Positions 10,292-25,139 of a DNA stretch of 64,000 nt are shown piece after piece. Both the position numbers and the translations under genes were made by a program. Source of the DNA: Trabulsiella odontotermitis (lineage in GTDB: Bacteria > Pseudomonadota > Gammaproteobacteria > Enterobacterales > Enterobacteriaceae). The notes beneath the pieces are model-generated. The model saw only the letters and a program-made list of their open reading frames with translations, was not told the origin of the DNA and ran no database searches. The first letter of the stretch is position 1. Every line of letters begins with the position of its first letter. The DNA is taken from assembly GCF_001297775.1 (NCBI RefSeq), contig NZ_LIFX01000006.1:62001-126000 (forward strand), given 5' to 3'.

Positions 10292-12058
10292 ATGACTCAA
10301 ACATTTATTCCCGGCAAAGATGCCGCGCTGGAAGATTCCATCGCTCGCTTTCAGCAAAAACTGCTCGACCTGGGCTTTGACATCGAAGAAGCCTCGTGGC
10401 TGAATCCGGTACCGCACGTCTGGTCCGTGCATATTCGCGACAAAGCATGCGCCCTGTGTTTCACCAACGGTAAAGGGGCGACGAAAAAAGCCGCTCTCGC
10501 TTCCGCGCTTGGTGAATACTTCGAGCGTCTCTCAACCAACTATTTCTTTGCCGATTTCTGGCTGGGCGAAACGCTCGCTAACGCGCCTTTCGTTCACTAT
10601 CCCAACGAAAAATGGTTCCCGCTGACCGACGACGATGACGTGCCGGAAGGTCTGCTCGACCCGCGTCTGCGCGCCTTTTACGATCCGGATGATCAACTGA
10701 CCGCCAGCATGCTGGTCGATCTGCAATCTGGTAACGACGCGCGTGGCATCTGCGGCCTGCCATTCACCCGCCAGTCCGATAATCAGACCATTTATATTCC
10801 GATGAACATCGTCGGCAACCTGTATGTCTCTAACGGCATGTCCGCAGGTAACACGGCTGCCGAAGCGCGGGTTCAGGGGTTGTCTGAAGTTTTCGAACGT
10901 CATATCAAAAATCGTATTATTGCGGAAAGCATCAGCCTGCCGGAAATTCCTCAGGAGGTGATGGCGCGCTATCTGGGCGTGGTGGAAGCCATCAACAAAC
11001 TGGAAGCGGAAGGTTTCCCGATCTTTGCTTACGATGGTTCGCTGGGCGGTAAATACCCGGTCATCTGCGTCGTGCTGTTCAACCCGGCAAATGGTACCTG
11101 TTTTGCTTCGTTTGGCGCACATCCGGATTTCGGCGTGGCGCTGGAGCGTACCGTCACTGAGCTGCTGCAGGGCCGTAGCCTGAAAGATCTCGACGTCTTC
11201 ACGCCGCCGACCTTTGATGATGAAGAAGTCGCAGAACACGCTAACCTGGAAACTCACTTCATTGACTCCAGCGGTCTGATCTCCTGGGATATGTTTAAGC
11301 AGGATGCCGACTATCCGTTCGTTGACTGGAACTTCTCCGGCACGACCCAGGAAGAATTCGCCACGCTGATGGCCATTTTCCAGGCGGAAGATAAAGAAGT
11401 GTACATCGCCGATTACGAACATCTGGGCGTTTATGCCTGCCGCATTCTGGTGCCGGGCATGTCCGATATCTATCCGGCAGAAGATCTGTGGCTGGCGAAC
11501 AACAACATGGGCAGCCATCTGCGCGAAACCCTGCTGGCGCTACCGGGCAGTGAGTGGGAAAAAGAAGAATACCTGGCGCTGATTGAGCAACTCGACGAAG
11601 AAGGCCATGACGACTTCACCCGCGTTCGCGAACTGCTGGGTATGGCGACCGGTAAAGACAATGGCTGGTATACGCTGCGTATCGGCGAGCTGAAAGCAAT
11701 GCTGGCACTGGCTGGCGGCGACCTGGAACAGGCATTGATCTGGACCGAGTGGACGATGGAATTTAACGCCTCCATCTTTAGCGCAGAACGCGCGAATTAC
11801 TACCGCTGCCTGCAAACCCTGTTGCTGCTCGCGCAGGAAGAAGAGCGTCAGCCGCTGCAGTACCTGAACGCGTTTGTGCGGATGTATGGCGCAGACGCGG
11901 TGGAAGCGGCCAGCGCGGCTCTGAGCGGTGAAGCCCCCTTCTACGGTTTACAACCGGTCGATGGTGATCTGCGCGCCTTCCCTGCGCATCAGTCGTTATT
12001 GCAGGCCTATGAGAAACTTCAGCGCGCCAAAGCCGCCTGGTGGGCTAAAGAGCATTAA
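10292..12058 (+). CDS. ycaO: YcaO, ribosomal protein S12 methylthiolation accessory factor
   Basis: Founding member of the YcaO ATP-dependent cyclodehydratase-like superfamily. In E. coli it helps RimO beta-methylthiolate S12 Asp88. The 588 residues comprise the YcaO catalytic domain (about 1-400), with ATP-site features such as NGKGATKKAALASALGEYFER and SAGNTAAEARVQGLSEVFER, followed by a C-terminal helical TPR-like region. I chose the ATG at 10292 (MTQTFIPGKDAALEDS); the GTG three codons earlier is in frame but not the family start. There is no leader peptide, SagB-like dehydrogenase or protease gene nearby, so this is the housekeeping form rather than an azoline peptide cluster. It lies upstream of focA as usual. 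Confidence 0.95.
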   Translation: MTQTFIPGKDAALEDSIARFQQKLLDLGFDIEEASWLNPVPHVWSVHIRDKACALCFTNGKGATKKAALASALGEYFERLSTNYFFADFWLGETLANAPFVHYPNEKWFPLTDDDDVPEGLLDPRLRAFYDPDDQLTASMLVDLQSGNDARGICGLPFTRQSDNQTIYIPMNIVGNLYVSNGMSAGNTAAEARVQGLSEVFERHIKNRIIAESISLPEIPQEVMARYLGVVEAINKLEAEGFPIFAYDGSLGGKYPVICVVLFNPANGTCFASFGAHPDFGVALERTVTELLQGRSLKDLDVFTPPTFDDEEVAEHANLETHFIDSSGLISWDMFKQDADYPFVDWNFSGTTQEEFATLMAIFQAEDKEVYIADYEHLGVYACRILVPGMSDIYPAEDLWLANNNMGSHLRETLLALPGSEWEKEEYLALIEQLDEEGHDDFTRVRELLGMATGKDNGWYTLRIGELKAMLALAGGDLEQALIWTEWTMEFNASIFSAERANYYRCLQTLLLLAQEEERQPLQYLNAFVRMYGADAVEAASAALSGEAPFYGLQPVDGDLRAFPAHQSLLQAYEKLQRAKAAWWAKEH

Positions 12059-12104
12059 AAAGCCGCATTATTGGTAGGCGTAGCGATTTCTCTGCTATAT
12101 ATTA

Positions 12105-12132
12105 CGGGGCCTGTTAACAGGCCTCTTTTTTA
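12105..12132 (+). terminator. ycaO terminator
   Basis: The palindrome GGCCTGT TA ACAGGCC (12108-12123) is followed by a T run. It lies about 50 bp past the ycaO stop. Confidence 0.85.
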
Positions 12133-12456
12133 TTTTCATGCTTATTATTATAAATGTGATAATAAAGTTAAATGTGAGTGAAATATATTTTCATTACATT
12201 CGCTGCAATGTTAAATAAAATGTAATTTACTCCATTTTAATTAACCGATTCAGCAGGGAGATAAAGAAAAAATTCAACTCAATTAGTAATTTTTAAAATT
12301 TATTTTTACTTTTATAATCAAACAGTTACGCCGTATTTGCTGGAAATCCATGCGTTTTACGGGCCTATAAGCCTGGCGAGATATGATCTGAATCAATTTC
12401 TCTTCTATAATGCTTTGTTAGTATCTCGTCGCCGACTTAATAAAGAGAGAGTTAGT
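12133..12456 (+). promoter_or_regulatory. focA-pfl regulatory region
   Basis: A 324-bp AT-rich stretch with no supported gene. In E. coli this position carries several promoters controlled by FNR, ArcA and IHF. I can see a TATAAT box at 12406-12411 and a near-consensus FNR site at 12383-12396. The AT-rich part at 12140-12330 is suitable for IHF and ArcA binding, but I cannot pick exact sites. Confidence 0.65.
12383..12396 (+). promoter_or_regulatory. FNR binding site upstream of focA
   Basis: ATGAT CTGA ATCAA matches the FNR consensus TTGAT-N4-ATCAA at nine of ten positions. It lies 61 bp before the focA start, consistent with the known anaerobic induction of focA-pflB. Confidence 0.7.
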
Positions 12457-13317
12457 GTGAAAGCTGACAACCCTTTTGATCTATTACTTCCTGCAGCAAT
12501 GGCGAAAGTCGCTGAAGAAGCAGGTGTCTATAAAGCCACCAAACAACCGCTGAAAACCCTTTATCTGGCAATTACTGCGGGTGTATTCATCTCCATTGCG
12601 TTTGTCTTTTATATCACCGCGACGACCGGCACCGCTACAATGCCCTTTGGCATGGCGAAACTGATCGGGGGGATTTGCTTTTCACTCGGCCTGATTCTTT
12701 GCGTCATCTGCGGCGCTGACCTCTTCACCTCAACGGTCCTTATCGTTGTTGCAAAAGCCAGCGGCAGGATCACCTGGGGCCAACTGGCGCTCAACTGGCT
12801 CAACGTCTATGTTGGTAACCTGATTGGCTGCCTGCTCTTTGTTCTGTTGATGTGGTTGTCCGGCGAATATATGGTCGCGAATGGTGGCTGGGGCCTTAAC
12901 GTTCTTCAAACCGCCGACCACAAAATGCACCATACTTTTATTGAAGCCGTTTGCCTGGGTATCCTGGCCAACCTGATGGTTTGCCTTGCGGTCTGGATGA
13001 GCTACTCCGGTCGCAGCCTGATGGATAAAGCCATGATTATGGTATTGCCTGTTGCGATGTTTGTCGCCAGCGGCTTCGAGCACAGCATTGCAAACATGTT
13101 TATGATCCCGATGGGTATCGTGATCAAACACTTTGGAAGCCCGGAGTTCTGGACCGCAATTGGTTCAACTCCTGACAGTTTTTCTCACCTGACTGTTATA
13201 AACTTTATCACTGATAACCTGATTCCGGTGACTATCGGTAACATTATTGGCGGGGGTTTGTTAGTCGGGTTGACATACTGGGTCATTTACCTGCGTGGCG
13301 ACGATCATCATTGCTGA
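12457..13317 (+). CDS. focA: Formate channel FocA
   Basis: Pentameric aquaporin-like inner-membrane formate/nitrite-family channel that exports and re-imports formate from mixed-acid fermentation. It has 286 residues and six membrane segments; the family histidine lies in VASGFEHSIANMF and the omega-loop region GADLFTSTVLI is present. I use the GTG at 12457 (VKADNPFDLLLPAA), preceded by AGAGAGAG, because it matches E. coli FocA. An ATG at 12337 would add 40 unrelated residues that overlap the FNR site. focA leads the focA-pflB operon, 51 bp before pflB. Confidence 0.95.
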   Translation: MKADNPFDLLLPAAMAKVAEEAGVYKATKQPLKTLYLAITAGVFISIAFVFYITATTGTATMPFGMAKLIGGICFSLGLILCVICGADLFTSTVLIVVAKASGRITWGQLALNWLNVYVGNLIGCLLFVLLMWLSGEYMVANGGWGLNVLQTADHKMHHTFIEAVCLGILANLMVCLAVWMSYSGRSLMDKAMIMVLPVAMFVASGFEHSIANMFMIPMGIVIKHFGSPEFWTAIGSTPDSFSHLTVINFITDNLIPVTIGNIIGGGLLVGLTYWVIYLRGDDHHC

Positions 13318-13368
13318 TGGTTTTCTCAGGCAGTAAATAAAAAATCCACTTAAGAAGGTAGGTGTTAC

Positions 13369-15651
<2,283 letters not shown>

Positions 15652-15690
15652 TCGGTTTTGACTGAAAACAGGTTTTAAAAAGAGTACAAT

Positions 15691-15719
15691 AAAGGCTCCA
15701 CGCAAGTGGGGCCTTTTTA
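15691..15719 (+). terminator. pflB terminator
   Basis: AAAGGCTCCAC, loop GCAA, GTGGGGCCTTT followed by further T residues, about 40 bp past pflB. It separates pflB from pflA, which probably uses its own weaker promoter. Confidence 0.8.
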
Positions 15720-15854
15720 ATAACACTCTCCTGCCCCAGCCTGCTTTGCCAGCCATCTATACTATGGGTATCTGTCAAAACAGACTTAACACAGCCGGTT
15801 TTGAGCTGTGAATACACTGGCCCTGGATGGGCCACATCTGGAGAAAACACCGCA

Positions 15855-16595
15855 ATGTCAGTAACTGGTCGCATTCACTCCTTTGAATCCTGTGGCACCG
15901 TAGATGGCCCCGGCATCCGCTTCATCACCTTCTTTCAGGGTTGCCTGATGCGCTGCCTCTATTGTCATAACCGCGATACCTGGGATACCCACGGCGGCAA
16001 AGAAATCACCGTTGACGAGTTGATGAAAGAAGTGGTGACCTATCGCCACTTTATGAATGCTTCCGGCGGCGGCGTCACGGCATCCGGCGGTGAAGCCATT
16101 CTGCAGGCCGAATTCGTGCGTGACTGGTTCCGCGCCTGCAAAAAAGAAGGCATTCATACCTGCCTCGACACTAACGGTTTCGTGCGTCGTTATGATCCGG
16201 TCATTGATGAACTGCTGGAAGTGACTGATCTGGTGATGCTTGACCTCAAGCAGATGAACGACGAGATCCACCAGAATCTGGTCGGCGTTTCCAACCACCG
16301 CACGCTGGATTTCGCGAAGTACATTTCCGCCAAAGGCATTAATACCTGGATCCGCTATGTCGTCGTGCCGGGCTGGTCAGATGACGACGACTCTGCCCAT
16401 CGACTCGGTGAATTTACCCGTGACATGGGCAATGTAGAGAAAATCGAGCTGCTGCCGTATCACGAGCTGGGTAAACACAAATGGGTGGCCATGGGCGAAG
16501 AGTACAAGCTGGATGGGGTGAAACCACCGAAGAAAGAGACCATGGAACGCGTTAAGGGCATCCTTGAGCAGTATGGTCACAAAGTGATGTACTGA
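15855..16595 (+). CDS. pflA: Pyruvate formate-lyase 1-activating enzyme
   Basis: Radical SAM enzyme that makes the glycyl radical on PflB. The 246 residues contain the [4Fe-4S] motif CLMRCLYC (CxxxCxxC) at about residues 30-37, the SAM-binding ASGGEA motif and the usual C-terminal [12 protein letters not shown] chose the ATG at 15855 ([15 protein letters not shown]), preceded by GGAG, over an upstream in-frame start at 15801 that would add 18 unrelated residues. It is placed downstream of focA-pflB as usual. In E. coli ycaK and other genes follow; here ycaD follows directly. Confidence 0.97.
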   Translation: MSVTGRIHSFESCGTVDGPGIRFITFFQGCLMRCLYCHNRDTWDTHGGKEITVDELMKEVVTYRHFMNASGGGVTASGGEAILQAEFVRDWFRACKKEGIHTCLDTNGFVRRYDPVIDELLEVTDLVMLDLKQMNDEIHQNLVGVSNHRTLDFAKYISAKGINTWIRYVVVPGWSDDDDSAHRLGEFTRDMGNVEKIELLPYHELGKHKWVAMGEEYKLDGVKPPKKETMERVKGILEQYGHKVMY

Positions 16596-16609
16596 TACTG
16601 TCAGAACAG

Positions 16610-16653
16610 CAAAAAGCCCCGGGAGCGCATAACGCCGCCGGGGCTTTTTAGTA
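16610..16653. terminator. bidirectional terminator between pflA and ycaD
   Basis: AAAAAGCCCCGG and CCGGGGCTTTTT arms around a 15-base loop, between converging genes. The right edge touches the ycaD stop codon. Confidence 0.9.
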
Positions 16654-17802
16654 TCAGGCATGCGCCACTGGCGTCGGGTGGTGTTCCACCTTGCGCAGCA
16701 GCATCAGAAGATAGATAAACGACACACCGGCAATCATAATGAACAGCAGGTTATCGGAGTAGTTCTGCATCAGCATCGCCGTGAAGGTCGGCCCCAGCAG
16801 ACTGCCAATGGTGTAGCTCAGCAGTAACGCCTGGTTCATGGCGACCAGCTGGTGATGCTGCACTTTTTCACAGGCCCAGGCCATCGCCACCGGGTAGAGC
16901 GTAAAGCCCGCGGCGCCCAGGATAAACAGCGCGGGCGCCATTGCTGCCTGACTGAGCATCGCCGCACAGCCAAGAATAACGACAAAAACCTGCACCCGCA
17001 GCACTAGCAAACGGCCATAACGATCGGCAAGACGCCCTACCGGCCACTGACCGACGATCCCCGCGCTGACCATGACCGCCATCCAGAAGCCAATGCTCGA
17101 ATCACTGACGCCTTTGTGGTTCAGCCACAGCGGCATCAGGCCATATAACGACCCCAGCACAATGCCGGAAATCACGCAGCCATTGACGCCCAGACGCGCG
17201 CCTCGCAGTCTGAACATCGACCAGACGTGGCTGGCTTCGTGCTGTTCCTGCTGTTGATTCACAATGCGGGTAAACAGCAGTGGCAGAATGCCTGCCAGCG
17301 TCAGCGCCGCCGCCCAGGGCAGAACGCTCATCAGGTCCGTCGGCAGCTTGCTGACCATCAACTGGCCCAGCACCGTACCCACGTAATAGACCATCATATA
17401 CGCCGCCAGCAAACGGCCACGGTTACGTGATGTGCCGCTGCACATCAGCGCGCTCTCAACGACAACCCAGATCATGGCGCAACCAACACCAGCGATGAAC
17501 CGCCAGCTCATCCAGCTCCAGAAACCCACCATGAACCCGAGGCCCACACAACCAACGGCAAAAATCAGCGAGGCGAGATAGTAGCTACGGTTGAAGCCCA
17601 TGCGCTGAATCAGGCGCCCCGTCAGCAAAGTGCCGACCAGATTACCGGTAAAATAGGATGAGCCCACCATCCCCACCTGCCAGGTAGGAAGATTTTCATG
17701 AGCGAGCCAGAGCGGAACGAGTGTGTTTAATACTGCGATCGCCAGCGTTAACAGCAGCAGGCCACAGAGCAATAACAGCACTGGCCGGGAATAGGTGGAC
17801 AT
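16654..17802 (-). CDS. ycaD: MFS transporter YcaD
   Basis: A 382-residue major facilitator superfamily protein with about 12 membrane segments. The MFS loop 2-3 signature is in the stretch around [13 protein letters not shown], and a second copy occurs as [14 protein letters not shown]. The substrate is not established. It matches E. coli YcaD along its length, ending HPTPVAHA. It converges on pflA; its 5' neighbour is serS after a 288-bp gap, whereas in E. coli dmsABC and ycaC lie between. Confidence 0.94.
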   Translation of the reverse strand: MSTYSRPVLLLLCGLLLLTLAIAVLNTLVPLWLAHENLPTWQVGMVGSSYFTGNLVGTLLTGRLIQRMGFNRSYYLASLIFAVGCVGLGFMVGFWSWMSWRFIAGVGCAMIWVVVESALMCSGTSRNRGRLLAAYMMVYYVGTVLGQLMVSKLPTDLMSVLPWAAALTLAGILPLLFTRIVNQQQEQHEASHVWSMFRLRGARLGVNGCVISGIVLGSLYGLMPLWLNHKGVSDSSIGFWMAVMVSAGIVGQWPVGRLADRYGRLLVLRVQVFVVILGCAAMLSQAAMAPALFILGAAGFTLYPVAMAWACEKVQHHQLVAMNQALLLSYTIGSLLGPTFTAMLMQNYSDNLLFIMIAGVSFIYLLMLLRKVEHHPTPVAHA

Positions 17803-18037
17803 GGATACAAAAAACCGTGAGCGAGTTCATATTTCGTGCGCATCATGCCATTGCTGTAAACATTGTCAATCCACCAGAATTCAGCAATGACGCGGTTTTC
17901 AGAGCATCGATTGAACTTTCTTATGCAATAATGCGAAGCGGGAATTATTCTTTCGCTTATTCCATTGTTTTTGCTAATTAATCAGGAAAACGGGCGCAAA
18001 AGCACAGTCGAAAAATTTCATGGAAAGAAGCACAGAC

Positions 18038-18072
18038 AAAAACGCCAGCATCACAGGATGCTGGCGTTTTTC
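18038..18072 (-). terminator. serS terminator
   Basis: Perfect arms AACGCCAGCATC and GATGCTGGCGTT around ACAG, flanked by A and T runs, 19 bp past the serS stop. Confidence 0.9.
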
Positions 18073-18090
18073 AGAGTCAGAGAACCGGGT

Positions 18091-19476
<1,386 letters not shown>

Positions 19477-20820
19477 TTAGCGGTAGCGTTTTATAGGGCT
19501 ATTTTGATCCTGTCCGGCAAGCCAGGCGAGCTTTTCGCCAATCTTCCCTTCAAGACCTCTGTTTGTCGGCTGATAATAGCGCGTTTGTGCCATTTCCTGC
19601 GGGAAATACTCCTCGCCAGCAGCATACGCGTTGGGCTCGTCATGGGCATAGCGATACTCCTGCCCGTAGCCCATCTCTTTCATCAGTTTGGTTGGCGCAT
19701 TGCGTAAATGCACCGGCACATCGTAATCCGGGCGCTCGCGGGCATCAGACAGCGCCGCTTTAAAGGCGGTATACACCGCATTGCTTTTCGGCGCACAGGC
19801 AAGATACACAATCGCCTGCGCGATAGCGCGCTCCCCTTCTGCTGGCCCGATACGGGTAAAGCAGTCCCAGGCGGCGAGCGCCACCTGCATCGCACGAGGG
19901 TCGGCATTGCCGACGTCTTCCGACGCAATCGCCAGACAGCGGCGCGCAACATACAGCGGGTCACCACCAGCGGTAATAATACGGGCATACCAGTAGAGCG
20001 CCGCATCCGGTGCGCTGCCGCGTACCGATTTATGCAGCGCCGAGATCAAATCGTAATAACGGTCACCTTTGTTATCAAAGCGCGCGCTGCGCTCCCCGGC
20101 GATCTCCGTCAGCAGCGTCTGCTTGAGAATACGTTTCCCGGCGTCGTCCGCTTCGGCCATATCGGCCATCATTTCCAGCGTGTTGAGTGCCCGGCGCGCA
20201 TCGCCATTAACCAGTTCGGCAATCGCGCGGCGTGTCTCGTCTGGCAAGACGATATCCTGACCGCCGTAACCACGGGCGCTGTCGGACATCGCCTGATCGA
20301 GTACCTGCTCGATATCCTCAACGGTTAACGATTTCAGCAAATAGACGCGGGCACGGGAAAGCAGTGCCGAATTCAGTTCAAAAGAGGGGTTTTCAGTCGT
20401 CGCGCCAATGAAGGTGATAGTGCCATCTTCAATGTGCGGCAGGAAGGCATCCTGCTGGCTCTTGTTGAAACGGTGGACTTCGTCGACGAACAGAATGGTA
20501 CGGCGACCGGCATTACGGTTTTGCCGGGCGCGTTCAATGGCTTCGCGGATCTCTTTTACGCCGGAAGTGACGGCGGAAATGCGCTCGACGTCAGCGCTGG
20601 CGTAGCGGGCAATCACTTCTGCCAGCGTCGTTTTCCCGGTTCCCGGCGGTCCCCAGAGGATCATTGAATGCAGATGACCGGCTTCAATGGCTCGCGGCAA
20701 CGGCTTGCCCGGGGCCAGCAAATGCTGCTGACCAATATACTGCGCTAAATTTTCTGGCCGCATACGGGCGGCCAGAGGTTGAAACGCATTATCGGAAAAA
20801 TCGAGCGACAGGTTGCTCAC
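19477..20820 (-). CDS. rarA: Replication-associated recombination protein A (RarA/MgsA)
   Basis: AAA+ ATPase related to clamp-loader subunits and eukaryotic WRNIP1. It acts at stalled forks and interacts with SSB. The 447 residues include Walker [14 protein letters not shown] (about 55-67), Walker [17 protein letters not shown] and sensor 1 [10 protein letters not shown], followed by the tetramerisation C-domain with the SKSNAVY-type motif seen here as [10 protein letters not shown]. It starts with GTG ([19 protein letters not shown] in register with the family). The start is 8 bp past the lolA stop, so lolA-rarA are co-transcribed. Confidence 0.96.
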   Translation of the reverse strand: MSNLSLDFSDNAFQPLAARMRPENLAQYIGQQHLLAPGKPLPRAIEAGHLHSMILWGPPGTGKTTLAEVIARYASADVERISAVTSGVKEIREAIERARQNRNAGRRTILFVDEVHRFNKSQQDAFLPHIEDGTITFIGATTENPSFELNSALLSRARVYLLKSLTVEDIEQVLDQAMSDSARGYGGQDIVLPDETRRAIAELVNGDARRALNTLEMMADMAEADDAGKRILKQTLLTEIAGERSARFDNKGDRYYDLISALHKSVRGSAPDAALYWYARIITAGGDPLYVARRCLAIASEDVGNADPRAMQVALAAWDCFTRIGPAEGERAIAQAIVYLACAPKSNAVYTAFKAALSDARERPDYDVPVHLRNAPTKLMKEMGYGQEYRYAHDEPNAYAAGEEYFPQEMAQTRYYQPTNRGLEGKIGEKLAWLAGQDQNSPIKRYR

Positions 20821-20828
20821 ACTTGCCT

Positions 20829-21440
20829 CTACTTACGCTGATCGTCTACCGTCACGCCCTGCGGCGGGGTGAAAGTAAATTTAGACGCGTCAGTCACGCT
20901 GTTCTGCTGAGATTTCAGCTGATAGCTGCTGCGCTGGTCGTCCTGCTCAACGGCGCTGAACTGATGGATGGTGCCATCACGGCTGACGTTGATAGTAAAT
21001 TGCTTCAGGTTGCCGCTGTCACCTTTTGGCGTCAGCAGGAAGTCATCGCCATTCTGTTTGATGTTGTACTGCTGCCAGTCGCTGGACTGGTTACGGGCAA
21101 TCAGCATAAACGGCGTATTGCTGGTGGCGTCTTTCAGCCAGGTCGCCGTCGCCTGCTCCACAAACGGGTTGTAGAACCACAGCGTTTTACCGTCAGAAAC
21201 CAGAATGCTCTCGTCCGGCTGCGTCATGTGCCAGTTGAACAGATTTGGTCGTTTTACCCATAAATCACCCTGACCTTCCTGCACCGCATTGCCGCTGCCA
21301 TCGGTCACTTTCTGCGTGAAGCTGGCATGGAAACTGCTGACTTTATCCAGACGGCTCTTGAGATCGCTGGCGGCATCCGCCCATACGCTGCTGGCAACCA
21401 GACCTGAAAGTAAGGCACAGGTGATAGCGATTTTTTTCAT
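20829..21440 (-). CDS. lolA: Outer-membrane lipoprotein carrier protein LolA
   Basis: Periplasmic chaperone that takes lipoproteins from LolCDE and passes them to LolB. The 203 residues begin with a cleavable Sec signal, [21 protein letters not shown] then DAAS. The mature part is the LolA half-barrel, with [13 protein letters not shown] and the C-terminal [14 protein letters not shown]. It lies between ftsK and rarA as in all close relatives. Confidence 0.97.
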   Translation of the reverse strand: MKKIAITCALLSGLVASSVWADAASDLKSRLDKVSSFHASFTQKVTDGSGNAVQEGQGDLWVKRPNLFNWHMTQPDESILVSDGKTLWFYNPFVEQATATWLKDATSNTPFMLIARNQSSDWQQYNIKQNGDDFLLTPKGDSGNLKQFTINVSRDGTIHQFSAVEQDDQRSSYQLKSQQNSVTDASKFTFTPPQGVTVDDQRK

Positions 21441-21546
21441 TGTTCATCCTTAGTGTACGTCATGCTTCTGCCACCATTACAGGCTAATGCCCGACAGGGT
21501 GACAGAAGAAAATACTGATTTATGACTTATTTACTCATCTTTGCAA

Positions 21547-24500
21547 TCATTCGAAGGGAGGCGGAGCCAGCACTTCACGGTTGCCGTTATGGCCCTGTTC
21601 GCTGACGATCCCCTGCGCTTCCATCTGCTCGATGATGCGGGCGGCGCGGTTATAGCCGATGCGGAACTGACGCTGTACGCCGGAAATAGACGCTTTGCGT
21701 TTTTCGGTGACGAAATTCACCGCCTGGTCAAACAGCGGATCCAGCTCTTCGCCGCCGTCGAAACCACCGCCGCCGCCTTCACTTTCGGTGTCGGAGGTGA
21801 TGCCATCGACGTACTGCGGACGACCGCGCGCTTTCCAGTCCTGCACCACGGCATGGACTTCCTGATCGCGCACGAAGGCACCGTGAACACGCACCGGCGT
21901 GGTTGAGTTCGGGCCGGAATAGAGCATATCCCCCATGCCCAGCAGCGATTCGGCACCGCCCTGGTCGAGAATGGTGCGGGAGTCGATTTTGCTCGACACG
22001 GTAAAGGCGATACGCGTCGGGATGTTGGCTTTAATCAGGCCGGTGATGACATCCACCGACGGACGTTGCGTTGCCAGCACCAGGTGGATACCGGCGGCAC
22101 GCGCTTTCTGCGCCAGACGCGCGATCAGCTCTTCGACTTTCTTACCTACCGTCATCATCAGGTCGGCAAATTCATCGACCAGCACCACGATATACGGCAG
22201 TTTTTCCAGTACCGGATGGGTGGCGTCCATGCTATCGCCCGGCTTCCAGTACGGATCCGGAATCGGACGACCCATACGCGCCGCTTCGGCGATCTTCTCG
22301 TTGTAACCTGCCAGATTACGCACGCCGAGCGCCGACATCAGTTTATAGCGGCGCTCCATCTCGTTAACGCTCCAGCGCAAGGCGTTGGCGGCGTCTTTCA
22401 TATCGGTGACGACTTCTGTCAGCAGATGCGGAATACCTTCATATACGGAAAGCTCCAGCATTTTCGGGTCGATCATGATGAAACGCACATCTTCCGGCTG
22501 CGCTTTGTAGAGCATGCTGAGGATCATGGCGTTCACGCCCACTGACTTACCGGAGCCGGTGGTACCGGCCACCAGCAGGTGTGGCATTTTGGCCAGATCA
22601 GCAATGACCGGATCGCCCGCGATATCTTTCCCCAGCACCACCGTCAGTGGCGATGGGTTTTCGCGGAATTTCGCGCAGTCCAGCACCTCACGCAGATAGA
22701 CGGTGTGACGCTTCTTGTTCGGCAACTCAAGGCCAACGTACGGTTTGCCTGGAATGACTTCCACCACACGCACTGCGACGGTTGACAGCGAACGCGCCAG
22801 ATCGCGCGACAGGTTCGAGATACGCGCCGCTTTGACGCCAGGCGCCAGATTCAGTTCGAAACGGGTGATCACCGGGCCTGGCGAGTAGTTCACTACGTCC
22901 GCTTTAATGCGGAAATCCGCCAGACGCGCTTCCACCAGACGCGCCATTTGCTCCAGCGCGAAAGTGTCGACCGGCTCAACTTCCGTCGGCGGCGGCGTGA
23001 GGAGATCCAGCGACGGCAGCGGTGTGGTCGGTTTTTGTAACGGGCGACTGTCGCCATTACGCATCAACAACGGATGCAGCAGAGTTTCCTGCACCGGCGG
23101 TTGTGAGTGTACCGGCTGAGCATGCTGCGGCTGCGCGTGTGGTGCTGCCGCGGCAGGCGTTTCCTGCATCGGGCTCGGCATAAACAGCGGCTCGCTCGGT
23201 GTATCATCCACCAGCGTTTTCATCGGCGAGAAGTCGAAATCATCCAGTGCAGAACCACCATAACGTGCCTGTTGCGTAGCAGCGAACTGACGAGCCAGTT
23301 CGGCTTCCGCTTCGGCATCTTCGTCATACTCGTCTTCACCGCTGTAGCGCTGCTGCTGTGAGGCGGCAAACTGGCGCGCCAGATCTTCCTGCTGCTGCGC
23401 ATCCGCTTCATCGTCGGTCATCTCGCTATCGTTGTAATGCTGATAGCGCCCGGCCTCGCGGGCTTTTTCTTCCGCTATCCGCTGCGACGGCAGCTTGATA
23501 CCGTAAGACGCCCGCTCACGACGCGTAGGAAGGCGCACACGGTTAGGACGCGGCAACTGCGGGCCAATGCCCTCTTTCACCTGCGGACGCGGCGCATCGC
23601 TTGCTAGGCTGAATATCGGCGCGGCAGTGGCGGCAGTGGCGGCGGCTCCAGTCGCCTCTTTTACACTGGCAGCGGCAGGCGTGAAGGTTGAGACAGGATC
23701 AACCACCGGCGGCACAGAAGGCGCAGGCGTTGATGTGGGTTTTGCTGGTTCCGGCGTTGGCTGATACCACGCCGCCAGCTGTTCGCGTTCGCGCGCACGC
23801 TTTTCTTCCACTTCTTCAAAATAATAGAGTGGCGGGCGCTGCGGTTTGATCTCTTCTTCCGGCTCCGGTACGGCGTCTGTCTGCCATTCCGGCTGTTCCG
23901 GCTCATACGTATATTCTTCAGGATGCGGCGCATGAGGCTGTGGCGGCCAGCTGTCCGGTGCCGGAGCAATGGACGGTTCCGCCGTTTGCGGGCCAGGTAC
24001 CTGTTGCCATTCCACCGCAGGTGTTGTGACGACCGGTTCCGCGCTTTCCGGCGCGGGGGTTTGCACTACCGGCTCAGCCGGTGCCGCCCAGGACTGCGCC
24101 GCCGTTGTCGCGGCAGCTGCCGCTGCGACCGGTTCCGTCACAGAGTGGCCGTTCAGCAGGGGATCATACGGGTCGTAATCCATCGGACGCACCGCGCTGT
24201 TACCGGAGAACAGCACGTCGTCGGCGTCAGCGGCGACGCCGCGCGCACTATACTGGATATCGTCTTCGTCATCGTCCATCCGTTTACCGGAGAACAGCGC
24301 TTCATCGGTTTTGCGCCCCATCGGGTTGGCGAACTTGTCCGCCAGACGTTTGCGACGGGCCAGTGCGCCACGCAGGATACGCGCCCGGCGGGAATCACGG
24401 CGAGGCGACGGTTGTTCTTCGTCGTCTTCGTAGTCATCTTCATACTCGTCGTCATCAACCCAGGTATCATCACGACGGGTGCGATTGCTGGCGAAAGTCA

Positions 24501-25092
24501 GGATGTTCAGCACCCAACTGCCAATTTTTTCGGCGATGCTGACCCATGACCAGCCGGTAAAGAGCGTCAGGCCTGCCGCCCAGATGCACAGAAGCGCAAT
24601 GGTGCCGCCGCTGCTGTGCAGCAGTGGTTGTAGCGCGGTGCTGAGCAGGCTGCCAATCACGCCGCCGGAAGCGAAATACCAGATATCGTCAGCGTTAATC
24701 GCCGCCAGACCGCAGGAGGTCAGGATCAGCGCCAGCACGCCAATCAGGCGCAGTGACACCGCGAAATAATCGATAAAATCTTCGTTAGCGCGATGCCGGT
24801 ATGCAAACCAGCAACCGCCGATGATAATCACCGGGATGGTGTAGGCCATCACGCCAAAAATAAAGAACAGCGTATCCGCAAGCCATGCGCCGGGCGCACC
24901 GCCGAGATTATGGATAGGCTCATGCCAGGCTGTTTGCGACCAGCTGGGGTCGGAGGGGTTAAAACTGAGTAACGCAGCCATCAGCCAGATGGCAAAAAGG
25001 GAACACAGGATCAGTAACGCCTCCAGAAGTCGGCGCCCGCTGCTTAATCTTGTCAATCTGACTTCTTTGTCTTCAGTGTATTCCTGGCTCAA
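21547..25092 (-). CDS. ftsK: DNA translocase FtsK
   Basis: Divisome protein and double-stranded DNA pump that aligns dif sites and activates XerCD recombination. The N-terminal part (about 1-200) has four membrane segments. A low-complexity acidic, Pro/Gln/Ala-rich linker (about 210-690) follows. The motor domain has Walker [12 protein letters not shown] and Walker [12 protein letters not shown], and the C-terminal gamma winged helix that reads KOPS includes [19 protein letters not shown] start at the TTG at 25092 (encoding [11 protein letters not shown]), with GGAGAG upstream, as in E. coli. At 1181 residues it is about 150 shorter than E. coli FtsK because the linker lacks the long QQPQQPV repeat block. 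Confidence 0.95.
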   Translation of the reverse strand: MSQEYTEDKEVRLTRLSSGRRLLEALLILCSLFAIWLMAALLSFNPSDPSWSQTAWHEPIHNLGGAPGAWLADTLFFIFGVMAYTIPVIIIGGCWFAYRHRANEDFIDYFAVSLRLIGVLALILTSCGLAAINADDIWYFASGGVIGSLLSTALQPLLHSSGGTIALLCIWAAGLTLFTGWSWVSIAEKIGSWVLNILTFASNRTRRDDTWVDDDEYEDDYEDDEEQPSPRRDSRRARILRGALARRKRLADKFANPMGRKTDEALFSGKRMDDDEDDIQYSARGVAADADDVLFSGNSAVRPMDYDPYDPLLNGHSVTEPVAAAAAATTAAQSWAAPAEPVVQTPAPESAEPVVTTPAVEWQQVPGPQTAEPSIAPAPDSWPPQPHAPHPEEYTYEPEQPEWQTDAVPEPEEEIKPQRPPLYYFEEVEEKRAREREQLAAWYQPTPEPAKPTSTPAPSVPPVVDPVSTFTPAAASVKEATGAAATAATAAPIFSLASDAPRPQVKEGIGPQLPRPNRVRLPTRRERASYGIKLPSQRIAEEKAREAGRYQHYNDSEMTDDEADAQQQEDLARQFAASQQQRYSGEDEYDEDAEAEAELARQFAATQQARYGGSALDDFDFSPMKTLVDDTPSEPLFMPSPMQETPAAAAPHAQPQHAQPVHSQPPVQETLLHPLLMRNGDSRPLQKPTTPLPSLDLLTPPPTEVEPVDTFALEQMARLVEARLADFRIKADVVNYSPGPVITRFELNLAPGVKAARISNLSRDLARSLSTVAVRVVEVIPGKPYVGLELPNKKRHTVYLREVLDCAKFRENPSPLTVVLGKDIAGDPVIADLAKMPHLLVAGTTGSGKSVGVNAMILSMLYKAQPEDVRFIMIDPKMLELSVYEGIPHLLTEVVTDMKDAANALRWSVNEMERRYKLMSALGVRNLAGYNEKIAEAARMGRPIPDPYWKPGDSMDATHPVLEKLPYIVVLVDEFADLMMTVGKKVEELIARLAQKARAAGIHLVLATQRPSVDVITGLIKANIPTRIAFTVSSKIDSRTILDQGGAESLLGMGDMLYSGPNSTTPVRVHGAFVRDQEVHAVVQDWKARGRPQYVDGITSDTESEGGGGGFDGGEELDPLFDQAVNFVTEKRKASISGVQRQFRIGYNRAARIIEQMEAQGIVSEQGHNGNREVLAPPPFE

Positions 25093-25139
25093 GAAAGGCT
25101 CTCCAGGTTTCAGGCTTTTCCTGCCCGATGCTAAAACGG

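Noticed and set aside
10532-11518. A 328-codon open frame opposite ycaO
   Set aside because: Complement of a conserved gene; composition and lack of motifs indicate a shadow frame.
10292-12058. YcaO as the core of an azoline or thioamide peptide cluster
   Set aside because: There is no precursor peptide, partner E1-like or dehydrogenase gene. The neighbours are ycaP and focA, as for the E. coli housekeeping ycaO.
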